Of a stretch of 64,000 bases of DNA, positions 56,001-64,000 are shown in pieces. The stretch spans positions 54,116 to 118,115 of the forward strand of contig NZ_JH621257.1 of NCBI RefSeq assembly GCF_000255455.1, given 5' to 3'. The translations under genes and the position numbers were made by a program. The notes beneath the pieces are model-generated. The model searched no databases and had not been told where the DNA came from. It worked only from the letters and a program-made list of their open reading frames with translations. Numbering within the stretch: position 1 is the stretch's first letter; every line of letters starts with the position of its first letter. The DNA is from Aquimarina agarilytica ZC1. Its GTDB lineage: Bacteria; Bacteroidota; Bacteroidia; Flavobacteriales; Flavobacteriaceae.

Positions 56001-56240
56001 TTAACTATTGAAGATAGTTGGGATAAACTTACCCAACAAGAAGCTCAAAATAAATCACTTTTAGAATTAGTTCAAAAGCTTTTATGGGACGGCTTAAAAT
56101 TCTTTGAATCGTATGAATCGAATCTAGATAGTATACACCAAATAGCGATGAAAAATTTGTTTGAACTATTCAAAAAAGAACTAAGGCTAATACCTAAAAC
56201 CGTTTTTGATGACAAAAAAACTGTTTTAACATTACATTAA
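53028..56240 (+). CDS. Fused heme dioxygenase (IDO/PrnB-like), FAD/NADPH reductase and cytochrome b5
   Basis: One 1070-residue chain. Residues 1-400 match the IDO superfamily, closest in style to PrnB/DUF1864: GFMPLLNPISNLPYPF, LAHAYVRNE, PFLSYIDLIIYNW, GPSGTSSPFFHLID, YPEHWRNFL and GVHRRKVYGYL, where His348 is the likely heme ligand. Residues 401-800 are a P450-reductase-type FAD/NADPH module: YRSGDRCAIVP, ERMYSISS (555-561), GVCSHFL (587-593), GSGIAPFRSFW (631-641) and YTCGKAGF. There is no FMN domain. Residues 802-885 are a cytochrome b5 domain with HPGG (837-840) and second ligand His861. The 185-residue helical tail is unrecognised. It has no signal peptide and is likely soluble. The expected activity is NADPH-driven oxygen insertion into an indole or related aromatic substrate. 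Confidence 0.8.
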   Translation: MNTTIYSPSHNYIKYAEQTNAQNGHENLGFLSFERGFMPLLNPISNLPYPFNLWDKIASDLPKHYKNQTLRVSIQKMEVLDAENLNDKYLCRASMLMSILAHAYVRNERNEDLNIPESITIPWKIITKRLKRPQPFLSYIDLIIYNWKQKKINDKFELENLELLTPTVNNQEEQVFYLTQTEIAFQTNKIIKHIVNIQNAIIQNDKRTVIDSLLVLKKILLNVTENSFLKINPNPRSKTYVDPIVWAKTVAPFAVPIKEGVQGPSGTSSPFFHLIDTFIERAKYDTILGKEALFIREWYPEHWRNFLNAVEKVSITNFIKEQNDEELNGAFYSFIESYSGDNGFLGVHRRKVYGYLQMAFKVGRSVTIGGFSGLFKERTWEEVDDELETTRLERYAKKQLKCPFGFVSKRTKSPSKNITKVALDIKNKGITYRSGDRCAIVPKNDKATVHKIIKLLDLTGKEPIILNDEWKNYFNTYYNKEIEQVTIYEILLSAKINNVSSILSLCPHLKLFFKLDPNSQQISLVELVEKLVAFSSNVSQMLLPHFMDCLHPEQERMYSISSDFDKNKIELTIGNAETTIGNKIHKGVCSHFLTNEELDHNSQIPINIVRPLRFSLPNDIKNKSITLFAAGSGIAPFRSFWMELKRKNKLQQLSIFYCVKHLDDIIFKNELKELFLTHGIDLNIIITRDHLILDKEQSISKNELIFSGIPNRKIDYIILQEQHASKIYKHIAPKDKNREGLFYTCGKAGFALSILNCIKHIITKHTPNNKDAKELLYSLFSENRYMQDVFTSPNFIKNDKSRNYYISDIVNKNNDKNGYWLSINDKVYDVTEFKEIHPGGDKIIIDNSGRDGTHEFKKANHNSSKEIESLLSMYCIGNLKKVELPNNLKNQYNQWLKALQLCTEMLNTFVADFSFKNRKTTILCGANEKTPYKVALMVENQNRFLTEYVKNIHEIIQQLYGKQYYFQNIITLIDKAVESTKNVCDIYSLKKLTIEDSWDKLTQQEAQNKSLLELVQKLLWDGLKFFESYESNLDSIHQIAMKNLFELFKKELRLIPKTVFDDKKTVLTLH

Positions 56241-56256
56241 GTTGAGCTTTGTTAAT

Positions 56257-56321
56257 TAACCCGCAGATGATCCTTACTTAAGAATAATCAACTAAGTACT
56301 TAAACTAACCACTGCGGGTTA
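56257..56321 (+). terminator. Long-loop inverted repeat after the fusion gene
   Basis: Arms 56257-56266 (taacccgcag) and 56312-56321 are perfectly complementary over 10 bp with a 45-base spacer. An inner pair tactta/taagta (56275-56280 with 56293-56298) would fold inside it. There is no strong T-run, so it may be a weak terminator or mRNA-stabilising structure. Confidence 0.5.
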
Positions 56322-56368
56322 TTATTATAAAACGATACAAACACTACTCACTTAAAATCAATTTTACT

Positions 56369-56403
56369 AAGATCATATTACCTTTTTAAGGTAATATGAT
56401 CTT
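56369..56403 (-). terminator. Hairpin containing the stop codon of the T9SS type B gene
   Basis: A perfect 16-bp stem (56369-56384 with 56388-56403) has a 3-base loop. The last two codons and the TAA of the minus-strand gene lie inside it. The T-run is better on the plus side (TTTT at 56402-56405), so it may serve both converging genes. Confidence 0.65.
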
Positions 56404-59400
56404 TTATTTCCTCTCCATCTGGAGTTTTAATTAACACCCAGTAATCATCAGTTGGTACAGGTACTCCATTAAAAGTTCCATCCCAACCTTCACTACTACT
56501 AGTAAGAGTTTTTAATAATTTTCCAAAACGATCGTAAATATATACCAAGGTTCCTGGAATTTCATCAATAGATTTTACATGCCAGGTTTCTGTTTCAATA
56601 GGTCCACTTCCATTTGGAGTGAAATATGGAAAGTAATCTATAAAAATAAATTCTTTCATACTTGGGTCACATCCATTTTTATCAAATACCCAAATGGTAT
56701 GTTTCCCAGGCAATACATTTTCAATTACATTAGATTCTTGACTATTTGCAGGGTCTGGATCATCATAACCATAGGTATAATCTCCTTCAGAAGAAACCTC
56801 AATAGTTACTTGATTTAAATCAAAACCTTTTATTATATCGTCAATAACAATATCAGCACTCTTCGATTCCTTAACTTCAAAAGTTTTAAATGCCGCACAT
56901 GATCTCACCGAGTTATTTCTAACTTCCAAAGTAATGAACAAACCAATATCAGCTGGACTTAATTCTAAAGTTTTAGAATTGGTTACTGGCTGCTTGACTT
57001 GATTACCTAATTCATCCTTAAATGTCCACTCATAAAACACATCATTATCATTTCCTGTATCACCATCAATCAAACGCATTGGATTATTAATACAAAAAAC
57101 TACATCATCAAGATCAATAATCGGAATTTGCTCAACAAATAACTCTATTTCTGCTATAGATTCACAACCTATTGCTTCATTTTTAACTTTCACATAATAA
57201 ATTCCCGAATTTATAAGTCTATCGGCAGGTATTTGATCCCCTTGTTCCGCATCATCTCGTGTTAAATGATAACTTATATTATAATCCGAAGGTGTTTGAC
57301 CGCCCAATATTTCTGCATTTAAAACTTCATAATCAAACAGAAAAAAACCATCATTAAATTCATCATCATCACATACTGTTCTACTTGCTAAACTTACTTG
57401 ATTAATTACAGGAAGGGATACTTCTTCCAAACTAATCACTCCAATATTTATACAACCTGAATTTACATTCATTGACTTTACATAAACCTGACCATTGGGA
57501 ATAGTATCTGCGTCATTAATTTCTGTAACCGAAGTTGCTGCCATATCGGTGTGATAACTAATTGAAACATCGGTATTATCCGGTATTAATAGCCCCGTTA
57601 ATTCTGCTCTTTTTTCGCCAAATAATTCTCCTTCACAAAATCTAACCGGTGTTGTAATCTCATTTATTTGAGGTAATTGAATTAAATTAATTCTAAATTC
57701 ATTCTCGTGGATACAGTTCGTATCTGTATTAGAAATTAATGTCAAATAAACAATTTGCTCCCCAAATCTATTCACTGGGAACTGCGCTATATCCACACCC
57801 GTAATTTCATTTGAAGCATTTCTGGATGCTGCAGTGTAATAATGTATCGAATAATCTAATTCAGCGCCAGCTAAAGGAACAAAACTTGCCTCAATAGAAT
57901 TCAAATTAAATAGTTCAATACCATCATTATCCATATCACAACGCTCCATTACTTGAGTAATAGGTTCAAGTTGTGGGATTGCATTTACTGTTACATCAAA
58001 TTCAATAATCGTATAACATGAAGTACTATTATTGGTAACACGAGCTACATATGATTTTGTTGTAGCTCTATTTACCTCACTCAAAACAGTATTAGTATCC
58101 GCATCTTCTATGGTATTATGATAAGACACTGTAAAATTAGTAGGGTTTTGCCCATTTAATACTGTAGTGTCCAAATCCGAAAAAATAAAATCAGTAACTC
58201 CATCTAATACATTATCCAAATCACAAACAACTAAATCTAATGGATTTGGCGAGGCAATTACAGGAAGTGGATTTGCTATCAAACCTAATCTTACTATAGC
58301 TTCGGAGGTACACAAAGTTTCCGTATTAAAGGCTTCTGCAAAAATCTCTATATCACTCGTTCTTTTGGTAAAACTACCCGAAAGTGGTCTAGTCCCTGCA
58401 GCATCCGAATAATAACGTACTATTACATTTTCATTTATAGGATTAGAAGTATCCACAAACTGAAAATTAGTATTTAATACACTAAGGTCACTTATTGTAA
58501 AACTATTTGAACCAAATGTATCCTCACATAAAACAATATTTTTAGCTACAATTTCTGGTAAAGGATTTAATTGTATGTTATATGATGTTTCAAAAATACA
58601 ACCAGTATCCGAAGTAATCCTTAAGTATATAGGTGTATTAAAATTTGTAATTTCAAATGCTTGATCCGCATCAATATTTAAAGGTGTTGTTTCGGTATGG
58701 GCAGCTCTATCCGATGCTGTTCTAAAATAAAGCACTCCTCCTACCGCTGCTAAATCTCTTTGTCTACCTGCATAGTTAAACACAAAATCAGCCTCTATAC
58801 TTGTCAAATTAACTGTTTCAACTCCTTGTATACCTACATCACAAACCTGTATATTTTGTAAAGATTCTACCTCTGGTCTTTCATCAACTATAAGTAAAAA
58901 TTTATCAAATGTTACACATCCATTTATATTAGTAATACGCGCTACTATTTCCTGAGATAAAGGTGTTTGATTTTCGTAACCATCTAATGGTAACGCCGTC
59001 CCAGTTGCTGGAGGCACCTGTATACTTTGACTTCCTGCAGTACTTAAATCAACAAATCCTGCATCTTCATCATTTATATAAAAATCAACGCTAACACCAG
59101 TTATTACTCCATTATCGGTAATCATATCAATAGCATCCTGTAAATTAAACGTAGCCACACTCGGTGTATCTCCTTCACATTCTATTAAACGATCAATAGG
59201 AATAGTAGCGGCATTTTCTTCAATTTTCAAATTGAACTGACCTGTCACAAAACAATTAGGGTCATCGTTATTTTCGATTCTAAAATAAATAGGCATTTCA
59301 GGAATACTACTTGAAAAAGTAGGATTTGTAATTTCTCCACTACTCCCTCCCAAATTAGCATCGGCAATTGATGAACTATAATATCTAACAAATTTGTCCG

Positions 59401-62386
59401 TTTGTGTCCCTAATAACAACGCATCTCTACTACGTAAATTAAAATTAGCCGCTAACGAATTTCCTGGATTGACACACAATAAAAAGTCATCTCTATTTTC
59501 AATAATTGGAATCGTATTTATAATGAATTGTTGCTGCTCTACAGAAATACATCCTGTTATTTTGTTTTCATACCTAACCCAAATTATTCCGTCATCATCC
59601 AAAGAAATGTCATAATTAGTTATATCGGAAGCAGGAATTAAATTATCCGTCGCCTTAGGGGTTAATTCCGCAGATGATTGTGTATTGTAATAATCTACAG
59701 TAAACTCACTCTTATCTGCTGCTGTAACTCTTTGTGTTATATCCTGAAAAGGAATAGGATTCGTTCTATCGTAACATACGTATATTGGATCTAGTGAAAC
59801 AATATCTGGGGCTGGATTAACTTGCAATTGAAAAGATACCACCGCAATGCACCCATCATTAGAGGTTGCTCTTACCCAATACGTTCCTGTTGTTCCAATA
59901 TCTGCATCTGTTAATTCTGATACAGATGTATCATCAATAGCATTAGCATCTACTTGATTGGTATAAAAACTTAAACCTAGCGTTGTATCTGTAGTTATTT
60001 GCGATGCTATTTCGGTTTGAAACAAAGTAGGTAATCCACTGATTTGACTATCTGAATCTAGATCACAAACCATTAAAGTGTCTACAGGTGTATTTATTGT
60101 AACTTGAGGAGAAACAATCAAATCAAACGTATCTCTATCTTCGCACATCGGATCTGTATCCGTGAGACGAACATAAATGGTTTGCCTATCAACTTGTGTA
60201 TTTGTATAAGAAATTAATTCTGTATTTGTTATAGGAATATTTGCCTCAAAATCAGCAAGAGACGCATACAGCTCAACTCCAAATTCCGTTGAAATTTCAT
60301 TCTTTTTATTTGAAAGATCAAAAATTGCAAAACCATCATCATCATCATCACAAGCACTCTCATCTTCAACCGTACTGTCCGAAATCAAATGGCGTGCTTT
60401 GAGTGTTACGGGGCGTACTATAGAACAATCCTGACCTGTATTTACTATACGCACTCCAATTCTTTGTATATTTTCTTGTTCATTAGTATAATTAGATGGA
60501 TCTATTATTGGGTTTTCTCCCGACTCTGCATCCGCTACACTTCTGTGAAAACTAATATCTACCCCTGTTATCCCAGATGTTAATATCTGATTTCTTATAG
60601 GTTCTAAATCAAAAGCGGTAAAACCATCTTTAGGATCTTCATCACAAATAATAATTTCCTCAAAAATAGCATTTGTTCCTTCTATTTCATCAAAAGGCAC
60701 ACCAATTGGTGGGGTATTAATCGTTATTCTAATTGGCAAAGCATTCCCTGGACAACCTGAAGGAGATGTATTTTGAGCGTAAATAGTAAAACTACCAGTA
60801 TACACTTGCGAATCATCAAAAGGTGTACTTAACGCCAAATCTTCAAAATAGGAAAAGCTACCAGGTATATCTGAAAAAAATTGAGTTGTAATTTCATCTG
60901 TATAAACTGCTTCAAAACCATCTGCATCACTTACAGAATCTCCTATAATTAACTCCGAATCGCACACATCAAAATTTCTAACAACACTTGGTATGGTTTC
61001 TCCCTGACCTATATTCACTTCAAAACTAGAGATAAATTTACACCCAGATGGTTCTACAACACTCATGTAAATTGTATCATTATTATTTGCTGTGAACGCA
61101 TTAGGAGTGGCTATTGAAGTTCCTGCATCACTTTCAGCTTCAGCTAAACTTGTAAAAAAAGCAATTGTTGACCCCGTTTCTCTACCTACTAAAGCTTCAG
61201 CACTTTTTATGGTCAAATCAACTACTTGACTAATCGCACCACCCGAAACACATTCTGAAAGTGTTGTTATTTCACTCCCTGGATGAAGATTTGATAAGTC
61301 TACTTCAATTTCAGCATCAATCGAACAAGTTAGGTTGAGTTGCACATTTAAACTATAAGTTGCAGACTCGGTAACATCAATGGTTCTGGTATTTTCCAAA
61401 AAACTAGTATCTGCACTACTAGTCCATGTGTATTGTGCCGATGCTGGAAATACTTGCGATGGACTTAAGGTTACTGAACTAGCACAGTCTGCTACATTCC
61501 CAGCTGTAAAAACGCTACCTTCTAAGCTACCTAAATCTAATGATAGCTCATTGGTGGTTTTACCAATGAACACTGCCGAATCTGAAAAGGCATCTCCTCC
61601 ATCGGCTATGATTATTTTTACGTTATAACTAGTTCCTATGCTGGAATTAGTTTGAGCACTTAAAGTTTCGGTATACTGTGTATAATTTATTCGCGTACTT
61701 GACGACCTTGCTCCTCCATTAGTAATTAATGATGCATTCTCAGCTGGACATGATGTCGCAGGTGTACTACCCACTCCTTCTTCATGAACATTTGCTACAG
61801 TTACTGGGCGTCCATCGGGGGTTAAAGCAATATTCCTAAAAGGACTTCCACTCCCAGCTTCTCTAATTAAAATAGCAACCCCATCATTGTTTGTGCAAAA
61901 ATTTGCTGCACCAGAAGCATATTCATCAGAAGCAAAAACATAGTTAAAAGCAATATTATCTTGTAAAGCATAAAAATCAAATTCAATTTCCGTAGCATTA
62001 AATGTTGTCCCTGCAGGGGCTCCTATCGCATTTTCATAATCACTACTACCTCCCCAAACCGTAGTCCCATCACCAATACCCGCTGTACTTGCATTTACCT
62101 GACTAACTCTACCGGTAGTTAATACTATTCCTTCCTGTATAGTAAAACCACTATTACCACTAGCTGTAAAACTTCCAAAACTAGTAATAGGAGACGCCGC
62201 TTCCGAAGTACCATTGACTCCCAACAACTCATTTGTTGTTAGGTCACAACCTCCAACATCCTCTATAAGATGATTTTCAAGTAGTTGTTCAACATTTTGA
62301 CTTACACCAATTGTCAAGTCCTGGGCATTAACCACCACAAAACTTACAAAAAAGCAAAAACAAATAAGTAGATTTTTTTTCTTCAT
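56378..62386 (-). CDS. Giant T9SS type B secreted protein with choice-of-anchor L domain
   Basis: A 2002-residue surface protein. The signal peptide ends VVNAQ. Residues about 25-270 are a choice-of-anchor L domain (GIVLTTGRVSQ, FDFYALQDNIAFNYVFASDEYA). From there to about 1900 the protein is a series of related beta-sandwich units, each of roughly 85-110 residues and each with a line such as VCDLDSD or CDDDDDGFAIFDL followed by ISYHLT or VRYYSD-type strands. The C-terminal 85 residues are a gliding-motility-type T9SS B signal (FTPNGSGPIETETW, VYIYDRFGKLLKTL, GWDGTFNGVPVPTDDYW). It is probably an adhesin or matrix protein, exposed on the cell surface. No catalytic domain is seen. Confidence 0.88.
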   Translation of the reverse strand: MKKKNLLICFCFFVSFVVVNAQDLTIGVSQNVEQLLENHLIEDVGGCDLTTNELLGVNGTSEAASPITSFGSFTASGNSGFTIQEGIVLTTGRVSQVNASTAGIGDGTTVWGGSSDYENAIGAPAGTTFNATEIEFDFYALQDNIAFNYVFASDEYASGAANFCTNNDGVAILIREAGSGSPFRNIALTPDGRPVTVANVHEEGVGSTPATSCPAENASLITNGGARSSSTRINYTQYTETLSAQTNSSIGTSYNVKIIIADGGDAFSDSAVFIGKTTNELSLDLGSLEGSVFTAGNVADCASSVTLSPSQVFPASAQYTWTSSADTSFLENTRTIDVTESATYSLNVQLNLTCSIDAEIEVDLSNLHPGSEITTLSECVSGGAISQVVDLTIKSAEALVGRETGSTIAFFTSLAEAESDAGTSIATPNAFTANNNDTIYMSVVEPSGCKFISSFEVNIGQGETIPSVVRNFDVCDSELIIGDSVSDADGFEAVYTDEITTQFFSDIPGSFSYFEDLALSTPFDDSQVYTGSFTIYAQNTSPSGCPGNALPIRITINTPPIGVPFDEIEGTNAIFEEIIICDEDPKDGFTAFDLEPIRNQILTSGITGVDISFHRSVADAESGENPIIDPSNYTNEQENIQRIGVRIVNTGQDCSIVRPVTLKARHLISDSTVEDESACDDDDDGFAIFDLSNKKNEISTEFGVELYASLADFEANIPITNTELISYTNTQVDRQTIYVRLTDTDPMCEDRDTFDLIVSPQVTINTPVDTLMVCDLDSDSQISGLPTLFQTEIASQITTDTTLGLSFYTNQVDANAIDDTSVSELTDADIGTTGTYWVRATSNDGCIAVVSFQLQVNPAPDIVSLDPIYVCYDRTNPIPFQDITQRVTAADKSEFTVDYYNTQSSAELTPKATDNLIPASDITNYDISLDDDGIIWVRYENKITGCISVEQQQFIINTIPIIENRDDFLLCVNPGNSLAANFNLRSRDALLLGTQTDKFVRYYSSSIADANLGGSSGEITNPTFSSSIPEMPIYFRIENNDDPNCFVTGQFNLKIEENAATIPIDRLIECEGDTPSVATFNLQDAIDMITDNGVITGVSVDFYINDEDAGFVDLSTAGSQSIQVPPATGTALPLDGYENQTPLSQEIVARITNINGCVTFDKFLLIVDERPEVESLQNIQVCDVGIQGVETVNLTSIEADFVFNYAGRQRDLAAVGGVLYFRTASDRAAHTETTPLNIDADQAFEITNFNTPIYLRITSDTGCIFETSYNIQLNPLPEIVAKNIVLCEDTFGSNSFTISDLSVLNTNFQFVDTSNPINENVIVRYYSDAAGTRPLSGSFTKRTSDIEIFAEAFNTETLCTSEAIVRLGLIANPLPVIASPNPLDLVVCDLDNVLDGVTDFIFSDLDTTVLNGQNPTNFTVSYHNTIEDADTNTVLSEVNRATTKSYVARVTNNSTSCYTIIEFDVTVNAIPQLEPITQVMERCDMDNDGIELFNLNSIEASFVPLAGAELDYSIHYYTAASRNASNEITGVDIAQFPVNRFGEQIVYLTLISNTDTNCIHENEFRINLIQLPQINEITTPVRFCEGELFGEKRAELTGLLIPDNTDVSISYHTDMAATSVTEINDADTIPNGQVYVKSMNVNSGCINIGVISLEEVSLPVINQVSLASRTVCDDDEFNDGFFLFDYEVLNAEILGGQTPSDYNISYHLTRDDAEQGDQIPADRLINSGIYYVKVKNEAIGCESIAEIELFVEQIPIIDLDDVVFCINNPMRLIDGDTGNDNDVFYEWTFKDELGNQVKQPVTNSKTLELSPADIGLFITLEVRNNSVRSCAAFKTFEVKESKSADIVIDDIIKGFDLNQVTIEVSSEGDYTYGYDDPDPANSQESNVIENVLPGKHTIWVFDKNGCDPSMKEFIFIDYFPYFTPNGSGPIETETWHVKSIDEIPGTLVYIYDRFGKLLKTLTSSSEGWDGTFNGVPVPTDDYWVLIKTPDGEEIKDHITLKR

Positions 62387-62500
62387 CGGGGGAGATTTTG
62401 AAACAAATAATTACACAAAAACTTGGTTTACAGAAATTTAAAAAAACAAAACCATATTAAAATACAATAATTCATTTTTTAATAAAATCGTTAAAACACT

Positions 62501-62508
62501 CAAAAATA
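62501..62508 (-). promoter_or_regulatory. Possible -7 box for the T9SS type B gene
   Basis: The minus strand reads tatttttg, fitting TAnnTTTG, with a leader of about 110 bases. In such AT-rich DNA this could be chance, and no -33 box is clear. Confidence 0.3.
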
Positions 62509-62553
62509 CAGATAAAAGAACTAATTATCCTATAATTGTAGGTTAATTATTAC

Positions 62554-62586
62554 AAAAAAGCCTTGAGATGTCCTCAAGGCTTTTTT
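62554..62586 (-). terminator. Rho-independent terminator of valS
   Basis: A perfect 14-bp stem (62554-62567 with 62573-62586; arm aaaaaagccttgag) with a 5-base loop and flanking A/T runs lies 33 bp past the valS stop codon. Confidence 0.92.
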
Positions 62587-62618
62587 TATTCCTTTATTAA
62601 TAAAGAAACTACTTATAA

Positions 62619-64000
62619 TTATGAAAGTGCCGAAATACCAGCTTTTAAGGTTTCAATTTTTGCTTGTGCATCTTCCATTTTTTTACGCTCAGTAGCCACT
62701 ACTTGTTCTGGTGCATTTGCTACAAATCGTTCATTGGAAAGCTTTTTACTTACACTCTTTAAAAAACCTTCGGTATAAGCTAACTCTTCTCTTAATTTAC
62801 TTAATTCCTCCTCAAGGTTGACTGCTCCTTTTAGGGGTACAAAATATTCATTTGATTTTACTCTAAAAGAAAGCGCTCCTTCAGGTGATTCCTTTACGTA
62901 GGATAATGACTCAATATTCCCTAACTTTTCAATAACACAATCAAAATCAGTCGATACGGACTCATTATTAATTATTTGCAAATCAATTGTTTCTTTAAAT
63001 GATATATTTTTATCCTTACGAATGGTTCTAATTCCCGAAATGATTTCTTTTGCTATTTCAAAGTTTTCTAATAATTGACTATTAAAATCAACCTGTTTTG
63101 GATAGGTGTTTATTATTAAGGCTTCTGCGGAAGAACGATCCGTGATGTTTTGCCAAATTTCTTCGGATGCAAAGGGAATAAAAGGATGTAACAAACGTAG
63201 GTTATCCTCCAACAAACCTATAACCTCCCCAAAAGTTTTAAGATCAATTGACTCCCCATAAGTAGGCTTAACCATTTCAAGTAACCAACTACAAAAATCA
63301 TCCCACACCAATTTATATATGGACATTAGTGAATCACTTAATCTATATTTTTCAAAATTACTATCAATGGATACTAATACCGATTGAAATTTATCTTTGT
63401 ACCAAGCTATAGCCTTAGCAGCCGCTTCTGGCTGTGTTTTTTCTTCGGCTGTAACTTCCCAACCTTTAATCAAACGAAAGGCATTCCATATTTTATTCAC
63501 AAATGACTTTCCTTGCTTACACAAATCCTCATCAAACATCAAATCATTTCCTGCAGCCGAGCTTAATAACAATCCAACTCGAACACCATCGGCTCCATAA
63601 TCCGAAATAAGCTTTAAAGCATCGGGCGAATTCCCTAATGATTTAGACATTTTTCGTCGTTGCTTATCACGAACTAATCCCGTTAAATACACATTTTTAA
63701 ATGGTGCTTCACCCGTATATTCATACCCAGAAATAATCATTCGAGCTACCCAGAAAAATAAAATATCTGGCCCTGTGACTAAATCATTAGTAGGATAATA
63801 ATATTTAAACTCTTCATTTTCTGGATTATTAACCCCATCAAACACACTCATTGGCCATAACCATGAAGAAAACCACGTATCTAAAGCATCTTCATCCTGC
63901 TTCAAATCCGCTTCCTTTAATGATTGATTTCCGGTTTTAATCTGAGCTAATTTTAAGGCCGCCTCTTTAGTTTCTGCTACTACAAAATCCTCTTTCCCTT
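62619..64000 (-). CDS. valS: Valyl-tRNA synthetase, C-terminal part (gene cut by window end)
   Basis: The enzyme charges tRNA-Val. About 459 C-terminal residues of a protein normally near 880 are present; the frame stays open to the edge of the window, so the 5' end lies outside. Visible are DEDALDTWFSSWLWP, the class I signature RRKMSKSLGN, the anticodon-binding domain (FIPFASEEIWQNI) and the C-terminal coiled-coil arm (SKLREELAYTEGFL, ERKKMEDAQAKIETLK) characteristic of ValRS. A strong terminator follows. Confidence 0.96.
   Translation of the reverse strand, partial: GKEDFVVAETKEAALKLAQIKTGNQSLKEADLKQDEDALDTWFSSWLWPMSVFDGVNNPENEEFKYYYPTNDLVTGPDILFFWVARMIISGYEYTGEAPFKNVYLTGLVRDKQRRKMSKSLGNSPDALKLISDYGADGVRVGLLLSSAAGNDLMFDEDLCKQGKSFVNKIWNAFRLIKGWEVTAEEKTQPEAAAKAIAWYKDKFQSVLVSIDSNFEKYRLSDSLMSIYKLVWDDFCSWLLEMVKPTYGESIDLKTFGEVIGLLEDNLRLLHPFIPFASEEIWQNITDRSSAEALIINTYPKQVDFNSQLLENFEIAKEIISGIRTIRKDKNISFKETIDLQIINNESVSTDFDCVIEKLGNIESLSYVKESPEGALSFRVKSNEYFVPLKGAVNLEEELSKLREELAYTEGFLKSVSKKLSNERFVANAPEQVVATERKKMEDAQAKIETLKAGISALS

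Noticed and set aside
53028..56240. Reading the fusion protein as a full diflavin reductase or nitric oxide synthase.
   Set aside because: No flavodoxin-like FMN domain is present, and the N-terminal motifs fit the IDO superfamily and not the NOS oxygenase domain.

Overview
The window is AT-rich DNA from a member of the Bacteroidota, very probably a marine Flavobacteriia species. The evidence is the set of secreted proteins with type IX secretion (T9SS) C-terminal signals, a TonB receptor paired with a DUF4249 lipoprotein, lipoproteins with acidic residues right after the lipid-bearing Cys, start sites without Shine-Dalgarno sequences, and promoter boxes of the Bacteroidota form TAnnTTTG. The species cannot be named from the sequence alone.

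Layout. 157-9000: a TonB-dependent receptor with its DUF4249 lipoprotein, a secreted GH2 beta-galactosidase-type enzyme, and a secreted beta-helix/F5-8C protein with a T9SS signal. 8989-21589 (minus strand): a Wzx/Wzy-type exopolysaccharide or capsule cluster. In transcription order it runs WecA-like initiator, flippase, polymerase, GT-A glycosyltransferase, MBOAT O-acyltransferase, SGNH partner, GT4, WecG/TagA/CpsF transferase, Wza-like export lipoprotein, Wzc-like tyrosine kinase and a small outer-membrane beta-barrel. 22075-34776: housekeeping genes (tRNA-Pro, prfA, a sirtuin, yaaA, an RluD-type synthase, ddl, coaD) mixed with a YfiR-type sensor kinase, two single-domain response regulators and a decayed M23 peptidase. 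34974-41374: a surface lipoprotein and a 1785-residue T9SS client with a malectin-like domain and kelch repeats. 41459-51058: a SulP transporter, a small membrane-protein gene broken in a T9 run, Nudix, pyrE, birA, rsfS, ftsH and a phospholipid operon (cdsA, psd, ACBP). 51083-56240: an accessory redox module. 56378-62386: a 2002-residue T9SS type B surface protein. 62619-64000: the 3' part of valS.

The most striking object is the 1070-residue protein at 53028-56240. It joins an N-terminal heme-dioxygenase-like domain of the IDO superfamily (PrnB/DUF1864-like), an FAD/NADPH module of the cytochrome P450 reductase type without an FMN domain, a cytochrome b5 domain, and an unrecognised helical tail. 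Mammalian IDO1 is kept in its ferrous state by separate cytochrome b5 and P450 reductase, so this looks like a one-chain, self-sufficient version of that system. It follows a CGWC DsbA-family protein and an orphan 206-residue protein, with an HxlR regulator transcribed divergently.

Other points of interest are a 17-copy heptamer array starting in the ddl stop codon, weaker period-7 repeats at other gene ends, the single-base frameshift in a T9 tract at 43360-43368, and the M23 peptidase remnant. All assignments come from reading motifs; no database search was run.
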